Shown: positions 18,140 to 27,521, counted from the first letter of the stretch. The stretch: 64,000 bases of DNA from Modicisalibacter muralis (GCF_900102945.1 NZ_FNGI01000007.1:148852-212851), one strand, 5' to 3'. The notes: generated by a model not told the origin, from the letters alone. Numbers and translations are program-made.

Positions 18140-18240
18140 AGGTTAAATCTAGTTTTTTATACTGAAAAATATATAATTATTTTTATTAAAAACTAAATAT
18201 ATATAAAAAATCATTAATAATTTTTATATTCTTAGCAATT
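18140..18240. other. Extreme A/T-rich block between MATE gene end and dadA
   Basis: About 100 bases that are nearly all A and T, in a genome that is otherwise GC-rich. It lies 70-170 bp upstream of the dadA start and overlaps the end of the MATE gene. It could act as an UP element or an H-NS-like silencing site for dadA. I see no ORF or terminator in it. Confidence 0.5.
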
Positions 18241-19581
18241 TTCAGTGCTATCAACTACACCTCCTTTCATGCCGTTGATCGAGCGCCGATATAGCCCCAG
18301 CGCCAGGCCGCCAGCCAGGCAATTGCCCACTGCCGCACCGATCGCCACACCGATCACCCCGCCCTCTTGCGCACCCAGCCATAGACACGGCAGGTAGCAG
18401 GCGAACAGCCGAGCACAGGACATCAACATGGCACGCAGCGGCCAGCCCAGCGCATTGGCGGCCGACACGACCAGCATACATACGCCAAGCAGCGCATAAC
18501 TGGGCAGCAGGCCGCGAATCAGTACCGCCAGCTCATCGCGCACCTCGGGATTGCCTGACAACGCAGCGGCGACCCAAGGTGCGGATAGCGCCAATGCCAG
18601 ACCCAACCCGAGCTGCCAGATCACCACGACACGTGTCGCCAAGGCCATCAAGCGGCGAATTTGCGCCCAATCGTTGCCGCCGTAACAACGCCCCAGCCAC
18701 GGCGGTAACGACATGGTCAGCGCCAATACGACCATCAGTGACACGGTTTCCAGACGAACCGCCAGGCCCCAGGCGGCGACGACCGTTTCACCCAAACCGG
18801 CAACGATCGCCGTCGCCAGCATGGCCGCCAGCGGCGGCATCAGTTGGCTGATCATGGCTGGCCCGGCGATGCCCGCGAATGTACCCGCCGATTGGCGTGC
18901 CTCCATCGTCAATCCATACCGGGCTAGCCAGCCGCTATGGCGTAGGCGCCTCGCTATCAGCAACAACCCGCTGGCAAACGCGATCGCCGTGGCCCAGGCG
19001 GCACCCGGCAGACCCAGCCCTGGCCAGGGGCCAACACCGAAAATCAGCAGCGGATCGAGAACCAGGTTGACCAGGCTGGTCAACACCATCAACTTGCCGG
19101 GCAGGCGCGTATCGCCATGCGCGCGGAACAGGCTGTAGCTGAAATACAACACCGCCCCCAGCCAGGCGGCCAGCAACTGTGGCCCCCAGTAATCGTGAAT
19201 CAAGGCAAGCGTCGCCGTATCCGCGCCCAGCAAGCGAAATACCCGCGCCTGGACGCCCCACAACACTCCCGCCAGCATGGCAATCGCGATGCTGCCGGTA
19301 ATCAACACCAAGCTACCCAGCCGCCGCGCCCGCTGGCCTTCACCGGCACCCAAGGCGCGGGAAATCAAGGCGGCGATGGCAATACCCAGCCCCACCTGCA
19401 CGCCGATGATCAAGAAGCTCAGTGGAAAAGTGAACGATTGCGCCGCCAGCGGCGCGGTACCCAGGCGGGCAATGAAAGCACTATCGACCAGTTGGAAGCC
19501 CAGCAGCGACAGCACACCCAATGCCATCGGCCAGGTTTGGCGCCATAGCTGACGCCCCAGGGAAAGTTCTGACTGACTCAC
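18232..19581 (-). CDS. MATE family efflux transporter (NorM/DinF-like)
   Basis: 449 residues with about twelve hydrophobic helices in two similar halves, each opening with a MATE-type pattern (QLVDSAFIARLG near residue 30 and LPPWLGRCYGG near 300). MATE proteins export cationic drugs, flavins or other small molecules using Na+ or H+ gradients. The substrate cannot be read from sequence. Its 3' end runs into the A/T-rich block upstream of dadA. The last residues (STENC) use AT-rich codons, so the tail may have been altered there. Confidence 0.88.
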   Translation of the reverse strand: MSQSELSLGRQLWRQTWPMALGVLSLLGFQLVDSAFIARLGTAPLAAQSFTFPLSFLIIGVQVGLGIAIAALISRALGAGEGQRARRLGSLVLITGSIAIAMLAGVLWGVQARVFRLLGADTATLALIHDYWGPQLLAAWLGAVLYFSYSLFRAHGDTRLPGKLMVLTSLVNLVLDPLLIFGVGPWPGLGLPGAAWATAIAFASGLLLIARRLRHSGWLARYGLTMEARQSAGTFAGIAGPAMISQLMPPLAAMLATAIVAGLGETVVAAWGLAVRLETVSLMVVLALTMSLPPWLGRCYGGNDWAQIRRLMALATRVVVIWQLGLGLALALSAPWVAAALSGNPEVRDELAVLIRGLLPSYALLGVCMLVVSAANALGWPLRAMLMSCARLFACYLPCLWLGAQEGGVIGVAIGAAVGNCLAGGLALGLYRRSINGMKGGVVDSTENC

Positions 19582-19664
19582 ACGGTCTCCAGGATGGGTA
19601 CGTACTCCTCAAGCTTTTCAGCACCCGATACCGAAAGCCGAAAGAAGCGACAAACAGGTGGCCA

Positions 19665-21305
19665 TCAAGGATGGTCGTCCCGCTGCGAGGCAAGCGCCGC
19701 CTCGAGCCGAATCGCATATTCCCGGCCATGGCGGCGTTGGGTACTCTCCCGGTCGGCCCGATGGTGATCCACCTGAGTAGCGAATCGCGAGTCGTTCATG
19801 TAGGCCTCGAGAGGTTCGAACACCGTCTCCTGGGTGATCTGCTCATCCGGCGAATTGATGGCGATGCAATAATCCTGCGGCGCCGTGACCTTGCACTGCG
19901 ATTGCTGGCGGCACGCCTCGCGCATGACCCAGTCCCCCAGCCGATGCACCAGGTCGGGGTGCTCGTCGGCGAGAGTGAAGTCGGTCGGCGGCACCGTCGC
20001 CCCTGCTTGGGATGAAAAATGCAAGCGCGCCTCGAGCCCCTCGATGCGTTCGCTGGTCGCGGTCATGCGCGGCTGGTAGCGAAGTACGTATTCACCGTCG
20101 CGCAGGTCATGGCTTAACTGTTGCATCAGTTGATATTGTCGGGTCAGCTCATCGTGCAGGGACTGGTCGAAGAACCAATAACTGTCGGGGCCAGCGAGCC
20201 TTGCCCGTTGCATTGCCATATCGGCGGTATGGATCAACTCACCGGCGCTGGTGCCGTTATCGGGGAACAGACTGATGCCAATGCTGGTGGCGATGCCGAG
20301 TACGCGCTCGTCGAGCGCGTACGGCTGGCCGATGTCCTCGAAAATCGACTCCAGTAATGGCAAAACGTCGTCATCGGACTGCAAACTCGGCAGAACCATC
20401 ACGAAGCCCGCGCTGCCGAAGCGCGCCACCGGATTCGCGGGTCGCCCCTGACGCAGACGGCTAGCGACCATCGCCATCAGTGCATCCTCCTCGACACAGG
20501 TTTCCGCGTCGTCTCGCACGACCACCTCGCCGAGCGGTTCGACACCGATACCGATGACCGCCAGACTGCTGCCCTGGCGCTGGCAATTTGCCATGCAGGC
20601 GCTGAGTTCGGCCTCGAAGGTCGGCTGGTCGGGAAGACGGCTCAAGGTATCGAAGCCGGTCACGAGCTCGAATTCACGGCGCGCCTGCGTCAGTTCGCGC
20701 AGATCGACATCGACACAGAACATCAATGGGTTGTCGGTCCGCTCACCGAGCATCAGATGATAGGAAAAGACCGTGACCGGCTCGCCCGACTTGTGCCTCA
20801 GTTCCAACTCGCCCGCCGGAATGCCCAGCCCCTTCTCGATCCAGTCATGGTGAGCCGCAATCACCGGCTCGCGCAGTGCATCGGGAATCAACAGCTCCTC
20901 GAGATACCGCCCGATGGCTTCATCGGCGCTATGGCCGTACAGCAGCTCGCTGGCTTTATTCCAGTAGATGACCCGGCGCTGCCTGTCATAGCCCTGTACG
21001 GCGACCCTTGGCAGGCTTTCGAGCAGGCTGCGAAAGCGCTGCTCGCTCTCGACCGGCTGTGAGGGCGTCGCCCTGTCGTGCGGCTCGGTGCGCGATCGCC
21101 GCATCAGACAAGCCGCCAGCGCCAATACTAAAAGCCCCAGCCATAGAGGCCCCATGAGCAAGCCCGGCACGAGAGACCGGCCAGACAACATTTGCACGAC
21201 GCCCAGCAGGATCAGCAAAATTGAGCCCACGACGAGCGCCGCGAAGCATAATGGCCAGCGGCGCCGCATGGCGAGACCGCTACCGGCCCTGGGGGATCCT
21301 GTCAT
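19665..21305 (-). CDS. Degenerate PAS-GGDEF-EAL protein (likely inactive paralog)
   Basis: 546 residues from ATG 21305. Two N-terminal membrane helices and a PAS domain (about 85-200) are clearly paralogous to the upstream neighbour. The GGDEF signature has become FGSAGF, losing the acidic residues needed for catalysis. The EAL signature has become GLEARLHF. The EAL domain stops about 110 residues early, after the PDEQITQETVF segment, so the DDFGTGYSS metal and catalytic loop is absent. The frame itself is intact over 1.6 kb, which suggests the protein is still made, perhaps as a sensor or c-di-GMP binding decoy. An upstream in-frame TTG at 21338 is a weaker start. Confidence 0.85.
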   Translation of the reverse strand: MTGSPRAGSGLAMRRRWPLCFAALVVGSILLILLGVVQMLSGRSLVPGLLMGPLWLGLLVLALAACLMRRSRTEPHDRATPSQPVESEQRFRSLLESLPRVAVQGYDRQRRVIYWNKASELLYGHSADEAIGRYLEELLIPDALREPVIAAHHDWIEKGLGIPAGELELRHKSGEPVTVFSYHLMLGERTDNPLMFCVDVDLRELTQARREFELVTGFDTLSRLPDQPTFEAELSACMANCQRQGSSLAVIGIGVEPLGEVVVRDDAETCVEEDALMAMVASRLRQGRPANPVARFGSAGFVMVLPSLQSDDDVLPLLESIFEDIGQPYALDERVLGIATSIGISLFPDNGTSAGELIHTADMAMQRARLAGPDSYWFFDQSLHDELTRQYQLMQQLSHDLRDGEYVLRYQPRMTATSERIEGLEARLHFSSQAGATVPPTDFTLADEHPDLVHRLGDWVMREACRQQSQCKVTAPQDYCIAINSPDEQITQETVFEPLEAYMNDSRFATQVDHHRADRESTQRRHGREYAIRLEAALASQRDDHP

Positions 21306-21409
21306 GGTATGTCGCAATCCTGTATACAAATGGCGCAACAGTATAGACGCAGCGATGACAATCGCGTTAACGCACGAATCCGGGAACCACCAACGTCGGC
21401 GTCAAGAGG

Positions 21410-23341
21410 TCAGTTCGACGGCCTTACATTGCCCTTTTCCGATGTACGCAGCAGTTTAGTGATGTCATCGCTGCTCATGGGCCTGAAAAAGTAATAACCC
21501 TGGATCAGATCGCAGCCCATTTCACGCACCAGTTCGAGTTGATCCTCGTTTTCCACCCCCTCCGCCACGACCTCGAGACCCAGGCGATGGCCAATGAACA
21601 CCGTGGCTTCCATGATGGCTCGATCGCTGGTGTCGGTAGGCGCGTCACGCACGAAGCTGCGATCGATCTTGATCGATGTCACCGGGAAGAGTTTCAGGTA
21701 GCTCAATGACGAATAGCCGGTTCCGAAGTCGTCGATGGCGATCTTCATCCCTTGGTGGTATAGCCGTCTCAACCCTTCCAGGGTTTTATCGTCAGCCTGG
21801 ATCAGCACGTTCTCGGTCAATTCGATACCGATATCCCGCGGTGTCAGTCGGTACTCCGCCATGCGGGATTCAAGGCTCAGGAACACTCTGTGATCGGCAA
21901 TCTGCTTGCCCGAAAGATTGATATCGATACGACAGTCGCCCAGCCCCACCGCCTTCCACATCGCCTGCTGGCGGCATGCCTCGTTGATGACCCATTCACC
22001 CAGACGGTGGATCAGGTTCGAGCGTTCGGCGACGGCAATGAATTCCGCTGGCGATATCGCCTCGCCATCGCGGGGGAACCAGCGCAATAGTGCCTCGAGG
22101 CTCTCGATCCGCCCACTCCGGGTCGCCACCTGGGGTTGATAGTGCAGCGCCAGTTCGCCGTCGCGCAGGGCGTTTTGCAAGCGTTCCGCCAACTGATGTT
22201 GATGGATCAGTTCATCGTGAAACTGCTGATTGAAGAACCAGTAGCTACCGCGCCCGGCCTGTTTGGCGCGATGCTTCGCCACATCGGCATTACGAATCAA
22301 TTCGCTGGCGGTCGTGCCGTTGTCGGGAAACAGGCTGATACCGAGACTGGCGGTGACATGCGTCTCCTTGCCGGCGAGCATGAACGGTTGGCTGAAATCA
22401 TCGAGTAGCTTGTTTACCAGGGACAACGCCTCGTGATTGACATTCACCCGTGGGAAGGCCATCACGAACTCATCGCTGCCAAAGCGAGCGATCAGATCGG
22501 AACTGCGCTGGTGGCAAAGTAAACGCCTGGCGACGAGCGTCAGCAAGGCATCGCCCTGCGCATAGCCCTGAGCGTCGTTGATCTCGGCAAACTGATCGAG
22601 GTCGAGAAACACTACCGCCAGGTTGTCTCCATGGCGCTGGCATTCAATCAAGCATTCGGCCAGTTCCGATTCGAAGGTTCGCCGATTGGGCAAGTGGGTC
22701 AGCGCATCGAAGTGGGTCATGAAATCCAGATCGCGCCTGGCCTGCTTCTGATCCGAGAGATCGACATCGACACAAAACAACAGCGGATCGCTCGATTGCT
22801 CTCCGAGCATCACGTGGTGCGAGAAGACCGCAACCGGCGCTCCCGACTTGTTCCTCAACTCCAGTTCGCTGGCGGGTATTTCCCGGCCCTCGCGAATCCA
22901 CGCCGTATGCGCATTGATGACATCGTCACGCATCGGTTCGGGAATCAACAGGTCCTCGAGATTGCGTCCAATCGCTTCTTCGCTGGTGTAGCCGTATAGC
23001 TGCGTACTGGCCTCGTTCCAGTAGATCACCTTGCGCTGGCTGTCATAGCCCTGCACGGCGACTCTCGGCAGGCTCTCGAGCAGCGCGCGAAAGCGTCGCT
23101 CGCTTTGCCGCCAATGCGCTGCCTGCAGCTCGTTGTCCAGCGTCAGGATTTTCGCTTGTCCCGTGGATTGCCAGCGCAGCAAGTACCCCACTCTCACCAA
23201 CGCCAGAAGCGCCGTGGCAGCCAACAGCGAGATGACTAGCCGGGGAAGGCCCGGCAATAAAAGACAGACCAGGCTGATGGCGATCACTGCAAGCAACATT
23301 CGAGCCTGTGAGACACGCTGGAAGTGATCGCTATCGACCAT
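21410..23341 (-). CDS. PAS-GGDEF-EAL bifunctional c-di-GMP enzyme
   Basis: 643 residues: two N-terminal membrane helices (about 15-55), PAS (about 80-195), GGDEF (about 205-370) and EAL (about 385-632). The GGDEF motif is GSDEF (288-292), a tolerated variant in which cyclase activity is uncertain. The EAL half looks complete: SLEALLRW (EAL at 416-418), ELTEN, DDFGTGYSS (537-545), KIDRSFV and AEGVEN. The dominant activity is therefore probably c-di-GMP hydrolysis at the inner membrane, modulated by the PAS and GGDEF domains. It is followed 104 bases later by its degenerate tandem copy. Confidence 0.92.
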   Translation of the reverse strand: MVDSDHFQRVSQARMLLAVIAISLVCLLLPGLPRLVISLLAATALLALVRVGYLLRWQSTGQAKILTLDNELQAAHWRQSERRFRALLESLPRVAVQGYDSQRKVIYWNEASTQLYGYTSEEAIGRNLEDLLIPEPMRDDVINAHTAWIREGREIPASELELRNKSGAPVAVFSHHVMLGEQSSDPLLFCVDVDLSDQKQARRDLDFMTHFDALTHLPNRRTFESELAECLIECQRHGDNLAVVFLDLDQFAEINDAQGYAQGDALLTLVARRLLCHQRSSDLIARFGSDEFVMAFPRVNVNHEALSLVNKLLDDFSQPFMLAGKETHVTASLGISLFPDNGTTASELIRNADVAKHRAKQAGRGSYWFFNQQFHDELIHQHQLAERLQNALRDGELALHYQPQVATRSGRIESLEALLRWFPRDGEAISPAEFIAVAERSNLIHRLGEWVINEACRQQAMWKAVGLGDCRIDINLSGKQIADHRVFLSLESRMAEYRLTPRDIGIELTENVLIQADDKTLEGLRRLYHQGMKIAIDDFGTGYSSLSYLKLFPVTSIKIDRSFVRDAPTDTSDRAIMEATVFIGHRLGLEVVAEGVENEDQLELVREMGCDLIQGYYFFRPMSSDDITKLLRTSEKGNVRPSN

Positions 23342-23729
23342 GAACGGCCCCTGTGCTGACGTTTCTCAACCCATATTAGCCACTTTACCCTCAAGCGCAT
23401 AAGACGTGAAGATGCCGACCAAAACGATCCTTTCGTCTATCCCATGCTCTCAGCGTCTTTTTTTCGCGCTGCTCATCGCGTTTCGACATAACCCATCAAA
23501 GCTAAAAAGCCAGTTATAAATAGGGATCACGCACTAATCACCGTCAATTAATAACTTCACCCTTTTACGTTCAAGCGACTAATACCAACAATTTAATATT
23601 TCTAAATTTGCACGTTTACATAAATTTTTGACTGGCTTTTCTCCCCATAGATCCCATCCTGTGTTTGTTGCATTTTGTAACCAGTCAATCGCTGGCAATA
23701 ACTACGCAGAAGAACGAGGGGAAATAGCA
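23342..23729. other. Intergenic region upstream of the dioxygenase gene
   Basis: 388 bases, AT-rich towards the right, without a supported gene. It must hold the promoters of the divergent PAS-GGDEF-EAL and dioxygenase genes. A perfect 10-bp inverted repeat (AAAAGCCAGT at 23505-23514, ACTGGCTTTT at 23631-23640) encloses 116 bp of A/T-rich sequence. I could not place -35/-10 boxes with confidence. Confidence 0.5.
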
Positions 23730-24515
23730 ATGAGAGCTGAAGCAGTCTGGATGCCCAACGACACCATGAGCAATGCGCATAGTCATTACTGGAATCCAAG
23801 CGTCCATTACGAACTGGATCAGGCTCATTGGAGCCTGACCGATATCAACCATAAAATCGATATTTCAGCATGGAAACCATTTTTGTCGAACCTGCCGAGA
23901 GACCCTTATGTCAATACTCGTTGGAAGCGCATGTCATGGTTAAACGTGCTTGACGATGGTCGTGTCGAAGTCATGGGCGATTGCCCCATGGCGCAAGGTG
24001 GCATGTTCAACGATGCCGACAGCATGGCCGACAAGCTGCGTTACTATAGCGGCCTGGAGGCGGAATTCGTGGCGCGAGACGACGTTCAGGACTTCGTTCG
24101 TGCCTGGGCAGAGCTTTGGGGAATCGGCGCGCGCGAGCCCATTCTGTTTCAGATTACCGGCGTCAGGGGCAAGGATGAGATCGACCCATTACAGGGACAG
24201 GGCATTCACGCGGATGGCTGCAAATATCTCAGCATCCTCGTTATCAACAGGGAAAACGTATCGGGTGCAACGAGCCGGATATACTCAGACAAGTCTGGTC
24301 ATAAAGAATTAGCCGAACTAATGATCGAGCCTGGGCAAATCCTGCACATCAGGGACGATACATTATTCCATAGCGCGGACAACATTTCCCAGATGAATGA
24401 TGAGGCGCCCTTCGAGCGATTCATCATTATCATCAATAGCTGTTTCGTTGACGGATTCCAAAACAGGATGTTGCGTCGTCATTTCCCCGAGGCCGTATTG
24501 AATGATGTGTTTTGA
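23730..24515 (+). CDS. Fe(II)/2-oxoglutarate dioxygenase, IDO (isoleucine hydroxylase)-like
   Basis: 261 residues from ATG 23730, with GAGGGG nine bases upstream. It looks like the 2OG-Fe_Oxy_2 family (PF10014), whose founding members hydroxylate free L-amino acids such as Ile, Leu and Met. The metal site is readable: His160 and Asp162 in QGIHADGCKY and distal His214 in TLFHSADN. Arg230 in FERFIIII is placed to bind 2-oxoglutarate. The N-terminal RDPYVNTRWKRMSW block is typical of the family. GC content is visibly lower than in neighbours, suggesting transfer. It stands alone between a divergent c-di-GMP gene and its own terminator. The exact amino acid substrate is unknown. Confidence 0.82.
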   Translation: MRAEAVWMPNDTMSNAHSHYWNPSVHYELDQAHWSLTDINHKIDISAWKPFLSNLPRDPYVNTRWKRMSWLNVLDDGRVEVMGDCPMAQGGMFNDADSMADKLRYYSGLEAEFVARDDVQDFVRAWAELWGIGAREPILFQITGVRGKDEIDPLQGQGIHADGCKYLSILVINRENVSGATSRIYSDKSGHKELAELMIEPGQILHIRDDTLFHSADNISQMNDEAPFERFIIIINSCFVDGFQNRMLRRHFPEAVLNDVF

Positions 24516-24651
24516 ACAAAGGCATAACCGCGCATACAGATACAGCCGTTCTATGCCAATGTAGAAAACTCAAGTAGCCAGGCTTTTAAAACTCATTACG
24601 CGTCTTTAAAGCGCTAGCGATTAATGTGAATGAATATGTGGATTTCATCCT

Positions 24652-24684
24652 AGGCCAATCGGCTCACGCCGGTTGGCCTTTTTT
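24652..24684 (+). terminator. Rho-independent terminator after dioxygenase gene
   Basis: A 12-bp stem with one wobble pair (AGGCCAATCGGC / GCCGGTTGGCCT), a four-base loop and six T residues, 137 bp after the stop codon. Confidence 0.88.
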
Positions 24685-24696
24685 ATGAGCTGCTTA

Positions 24697-25512
24697 TCAT
24701 TCGTCCCAGTCGGGAGAAAAATCGGGGTCGGCAATACGCTCACCAACGTTCAACCGGTCGATGCGCTCGACCTCGTCGTCGGTGAGCGTCAATTGCAACG
24801 CCTTCAGATTGGCTTCCTGATGGGCCGGCTTGGTGGATGAGGGAATCACCACGATATCGCGCGAAGCGACCCAGGCCAGCGCCACTTGTGCCGGTGTTGC
24901 GTCATGCTTCTCGGCGATCTGGACAAGCACCGGCTCATTCATCACCTTGCCCACGGCAAGCGGCATGTATCCGGTCACCTGCAGGCCCTTGGCCTGGCAG
25001 TGCTCGACTACCCGCCGATTGGCCAGAAAGGGATGCACCTCGACCTGGTTGGTGACGATATGCTCACCGCCGGGCACCGCCAATGCCTCGTCGATCTGCG
25101 CGATGGTAAAGTTGGAAACGCCAATGTGCCGGGCCAGCCCCTTCTCGCGGGCTGCGTTCAAGGCACCAATGTATTCCACCATGGGGACCTCGCCCTGCGG
25201 CGACGGCCAGTGAATCAGCGTCAGGTCGACTCGCTCGACACCCAGCTTGCGGCAACTTTCCTCGAGACTGGCGATCAGTTCGTCATGCTTGAGCGATTCC
25301 CACCATACCTTGGTGGTTAGAAAAATTTCGTCGCGCGGCACACCGCTCTGGCGGATAGCCTCGCCGACTTCTTGCTCGTTTTCATACATTTGCGCGGTGT
25401 CGATGTGTCGGTAACCCAACTTCAGCGCCGAGGTCACCGAATCGATCACCTCCTGCCCCTTCAGGCGAAACGTACCCAGGCCTATCTCGGGAAGCAGTGC
25501 TGTCTGTGTCAT
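24697..25512 (-). CDS. dkgB: Aldo/keto reductase (DkgB-like)
   Basis: 271 residues from ATG 25512, with AAAGGAG upstream. It is a single TIM barrel of the AKR superfamily with the conserved tetrad: Asp in GYRHIDTAQMYENE, Lys in LTTKVWW, Tyr in the same DTAQMY motif and His in LIHWPSP. GVSNF and the NADPH-binding IPSSTKPAHQ near the C-terminus are present. DkgB proteins reduce 2,5-diketo-gluconate and small aldehydes such as methylglyoxal. It is monocistronic; the upstream plus-strand terminator at 24652-24684 belongs to the dioxygenase gene. Confidence 0.87.
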   Translation of the reverse strand: MTQTALLPEIGLGTFRLKGQEVIDSVTSALKLGYRHIDTAQMYENEQEVGEAIRQSGVPRDEIFLTTKVWWESLKHDELIASLEESCRKLGVERVDLTLIHWPSPQGEVPMVEYIGALNAAREKGLARHIGVSNFTIAQIDEALAVPGGEHIVTNQVEVHPFLANRRVVEHCQAKGLQVTGYMPLAVGKVMNEPVLVQIAEKHDATPAQVALAWVASRDIVVIPSSTKPAHQEANLKALQLTLTDDEVERIDRLNVGERIADPDFSPDWDE

Positions 25513-25753
25513 GTCGAAGCTCCTTTCGTTCATGCCATTGATAGAGCGTGAATGCTCTTGGGAATTCCCGTTTACCGCGATATACCGAATGCGATTGCCG
25601 AATGCCTTCAAGTTGACGTGCGGGCCGTCCTCGATGCTTTCAACCCATTAGCTCGCTACTCTATTTCACATCGCATGCCCTGCCGATTGGCCACGACGAT
25701 CGTCACGCGCATCGTGCTAGACTGGCCAGCCACTCTTCACTATCTCGTCATCC

Positions 25754-26884
25754 ATGTCCGACGCCCCTCATATCGTGCTGGTCGGTGCGGGTCATGCCCA
25801 TCTGCATGTTGCCGCCCATGCCGACCGGCTGATCCAGGCCGGCGCGGCGGTCACGCTGATTTCTCCCGGCGATTTCTGGTATTCAGGCATGGCCACCGGC
25901 ATGCTCGGCGGCGATTACACCGATAGCGACGATCGTCTCGACCCAGCGGCATTGATTGAAAGGGCCGGCGGCAGCTTTTTGCCTGGACAGGTGACAGCCA
26001 TCGATCGCAAACGCCGCCTGCTGCATCTGGCCGAGGGCCCACCAGTGGCTTACGATCGCGTCTCGCTGAACCTGGGTAGTCGGGTCGACGCGTCGATCAT
26101 TCGGGGTCTGAGCAACAGCGCGGCGTATTGGCCGGCCAAACCGGTGAGCAATTTATGGTGTCTGCGCGAAGCGCTGGAATCGGCGCTGGCCAGCGCCGCC
26201 ATGCCACCGCGCCTGGCGGTGGTCGGCGGTGGCCCCACCGGGGTCGAGCTGGCGGCCAACCTGCTGGGACTCGGTGAGCGCTATGGCAGGCCCTTGGAGA
26301 TCAGTCTGATCAGTGCCAGCCCACGCCTGCTGCCGGACGCATCGCGTAGCGCCAGTGCCTGGGTAACGCGCCGTTTGCATCGGCGCGGCCTGCGCCTCGA
26401 ACTCGGCGCCAATGCGCTTGCCTATGCCGACCGGCAACTCACTCTCGACGACGCAAGCGTCATTCCCTGCGACCGCGTGCTCATCGCCACCGGCCTGATA
26501 GCACCTGGGCTGACCGGCGAATTGGGGCTGGAACACGATCCTTATCAGGGCCTGGCGGTCACTCCGGCGCTGCATGCTTACGACGACGAGCGGTTGTTCG
26601 CGGTGGGTGACTGCGCCTGGTTACCCGATTCGCCCTATCCCAAGCTCGGTGTCTTTGGCGTTCGTCAGGCGCCGATACTGCTGCATAACCTGATCGCCTC
26701 GCTGCATGACGAGCCGCTGAGGGAATACCAGCCACAGCGACGCTATCTATCGATCCTCAACCTGGGCGACTCGCGCGGCCTCGCGCTATGGGGGCCGTTA
26801 TGGTGGCCGGGCCGCCTGGCGCTGAAAGCCAAGCGCCGCCTCGATCACCGTTTCATGGATGGCTATCGCCGAGCGGCAAGCTGA
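25754..26884 (+). CDS. NAD(P)/FAD-dependent oxidoreductase (NDH-2-like)
   Basis: 376 residues with two Rossmann motifs: VLVGAGHAHLHV at the N-terminus for FAD and AVVGGGPTGVELA at about 155-167 for NAD(P)H. The C-terminal FAVGDCAWLPD is the second FAD signature. The AGHAHLHV variant and overall layout resemble the pyridine nucleotide-disulfide oxidoreductases fused or linked to SelD in other bacteria, as well as type II NADH dehydrogenases. No selD lies nearby. The terminal stretch PLWWPGRLALKAKRRLD is basic and amphipathic and may attach it to the membrane. The electron acceptor is unknown. Confidence 0.75.
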   Translation: MSDAPHIVLVGAGHAHLHVAAHADRLIQAGAAVTLISPGDFWYSGMATGMLGGDYTDSDDRLDPAALIERAGGSFLPGQVTAIDRKRRLLHLAEGPPVAYDRVSLNLGSRVDASIIRGLSNSAAYWPAKPVSNLWCLREALESALASAAMPPRLAVVGGGPTGVELAANLLGLGERYGRPLEISLISASPRLLPDASRSASAWVTRRLHRRGLRLELGANALAYADRQLTLDDASVIPCDRVLIATGLIAPGLTGELGLEHDPYQGLAVTPALHAYDDERLFAVGDCAWLPDSPYPKLGVFGVRQAPILLHNLIASLHDEPLREYQPQRRYLSILNLGDSRGLALWGPLWWPGRLALKAKRRLDHRFMDGYRRAAS

Positions 26885-26889
26885 AAACC

Positions 26890-26913
26890 AAAAAAGGCGC
26901 CACCCGGGCGCCT
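26890..26913 (-). terminator. Rho-independent terminator for yceI
   Basis: Stem AGGCGCC / GGCGCCT with a five-base loop. The A run at 26890-26895 gives a T run on the minus strand directly after yceI; the plus-strand side lacks a good T run. Confidence 0.8.
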
Positions 26914-26936
26914 CTGGTCACTACCAAGCGAGCGAA

Positions 26937-27521
26937 TTACTGACGGACGCCCTCGAACACGACATACAACTCGAGTTCGTGCATCACCGGCGGGAACTTG
27001 CTCATGTCGATATCGTAGTCGGCCAGTTCCAGCGTCGTGCTGCCTTCGAAGCCCTGGCGGTATCCGCCCCACGGATCTTCGCCACCGCCGATATGCTCGA
27101 CCTGCATGGTGATCGGCTGCGTCACGCCATGCAGGGTCAAATCGCCCGTCAACTTGCCTTGGCCTTCGCCGGTCGGCTCGAAACCGGTGGAGACGAAACT
27201 CGCCTCGGGGTACTCCTGCGCTTCGAGAAAGTCGCCACTGAGAATATGCTTGTCGCGCTCGGCATGCGACGTGTCCAGGCTAGTCACATCGACGTTGATC
27301 TTGACGCTGGCCGCTTCGAGGTTTTGTGGGTCGTAAGTGAACTGGCCGGTGAAATCGTCGAACGTACCAAGAATGTAGGAATAGCCCAGGTGGCTGATCT
27401 TGAACTGAATGAAGGCATGCTGGTTGTCACTGTCGATGACGTACTCGGCGGCCTGGGCCTGGGACAGTGGCAACAAGGCGGCGGCCGTCAGCGCGGCAAT
27501 GGCGGTCTTCTTGAACATCAT
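26937..27521 (-). CDS. yceI: YceI family periplasmic lipid-binding protein
   Basis: 194 residues. A clear Sec signal peptide (MMFKKTAIAALTAAALLPLSQA, cleavage near AQAAEY) is followed by a lipocalin-like YceI barrel: YVIDSDNQHAFIQFKISHLG, SLDTSHAERD and LTLHGVTQPI are family landmarks. YceI proteins bind isoprenoid or polyprenyl molecules in the periplasm. The start may be ATG 27521 or ATG 27518; the AAGGAG spacing favours the latter slightly. It lies 58 bases after the cytochrome b561 gene, the usual yceJ-yceI order. Confidence 0.92.
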   Translation of the reverse strand: MMFKKTAIAALTAAALLPLSQAQAAEYVIDSDNQHAFIQFKISHLGYSYILGTFDDFTGQFTYDPQNLEAASVKINVDVTSLDTSHAERDKHILSGDFLEAQEYPEASFVSTGFEPTGEGQGKLTGDLTLHGVTQPITMQVEHIGGGEDPWGGYRQGFEGSTTLELADYDIDMSKFPPVMHELELYVVFEGVRQ

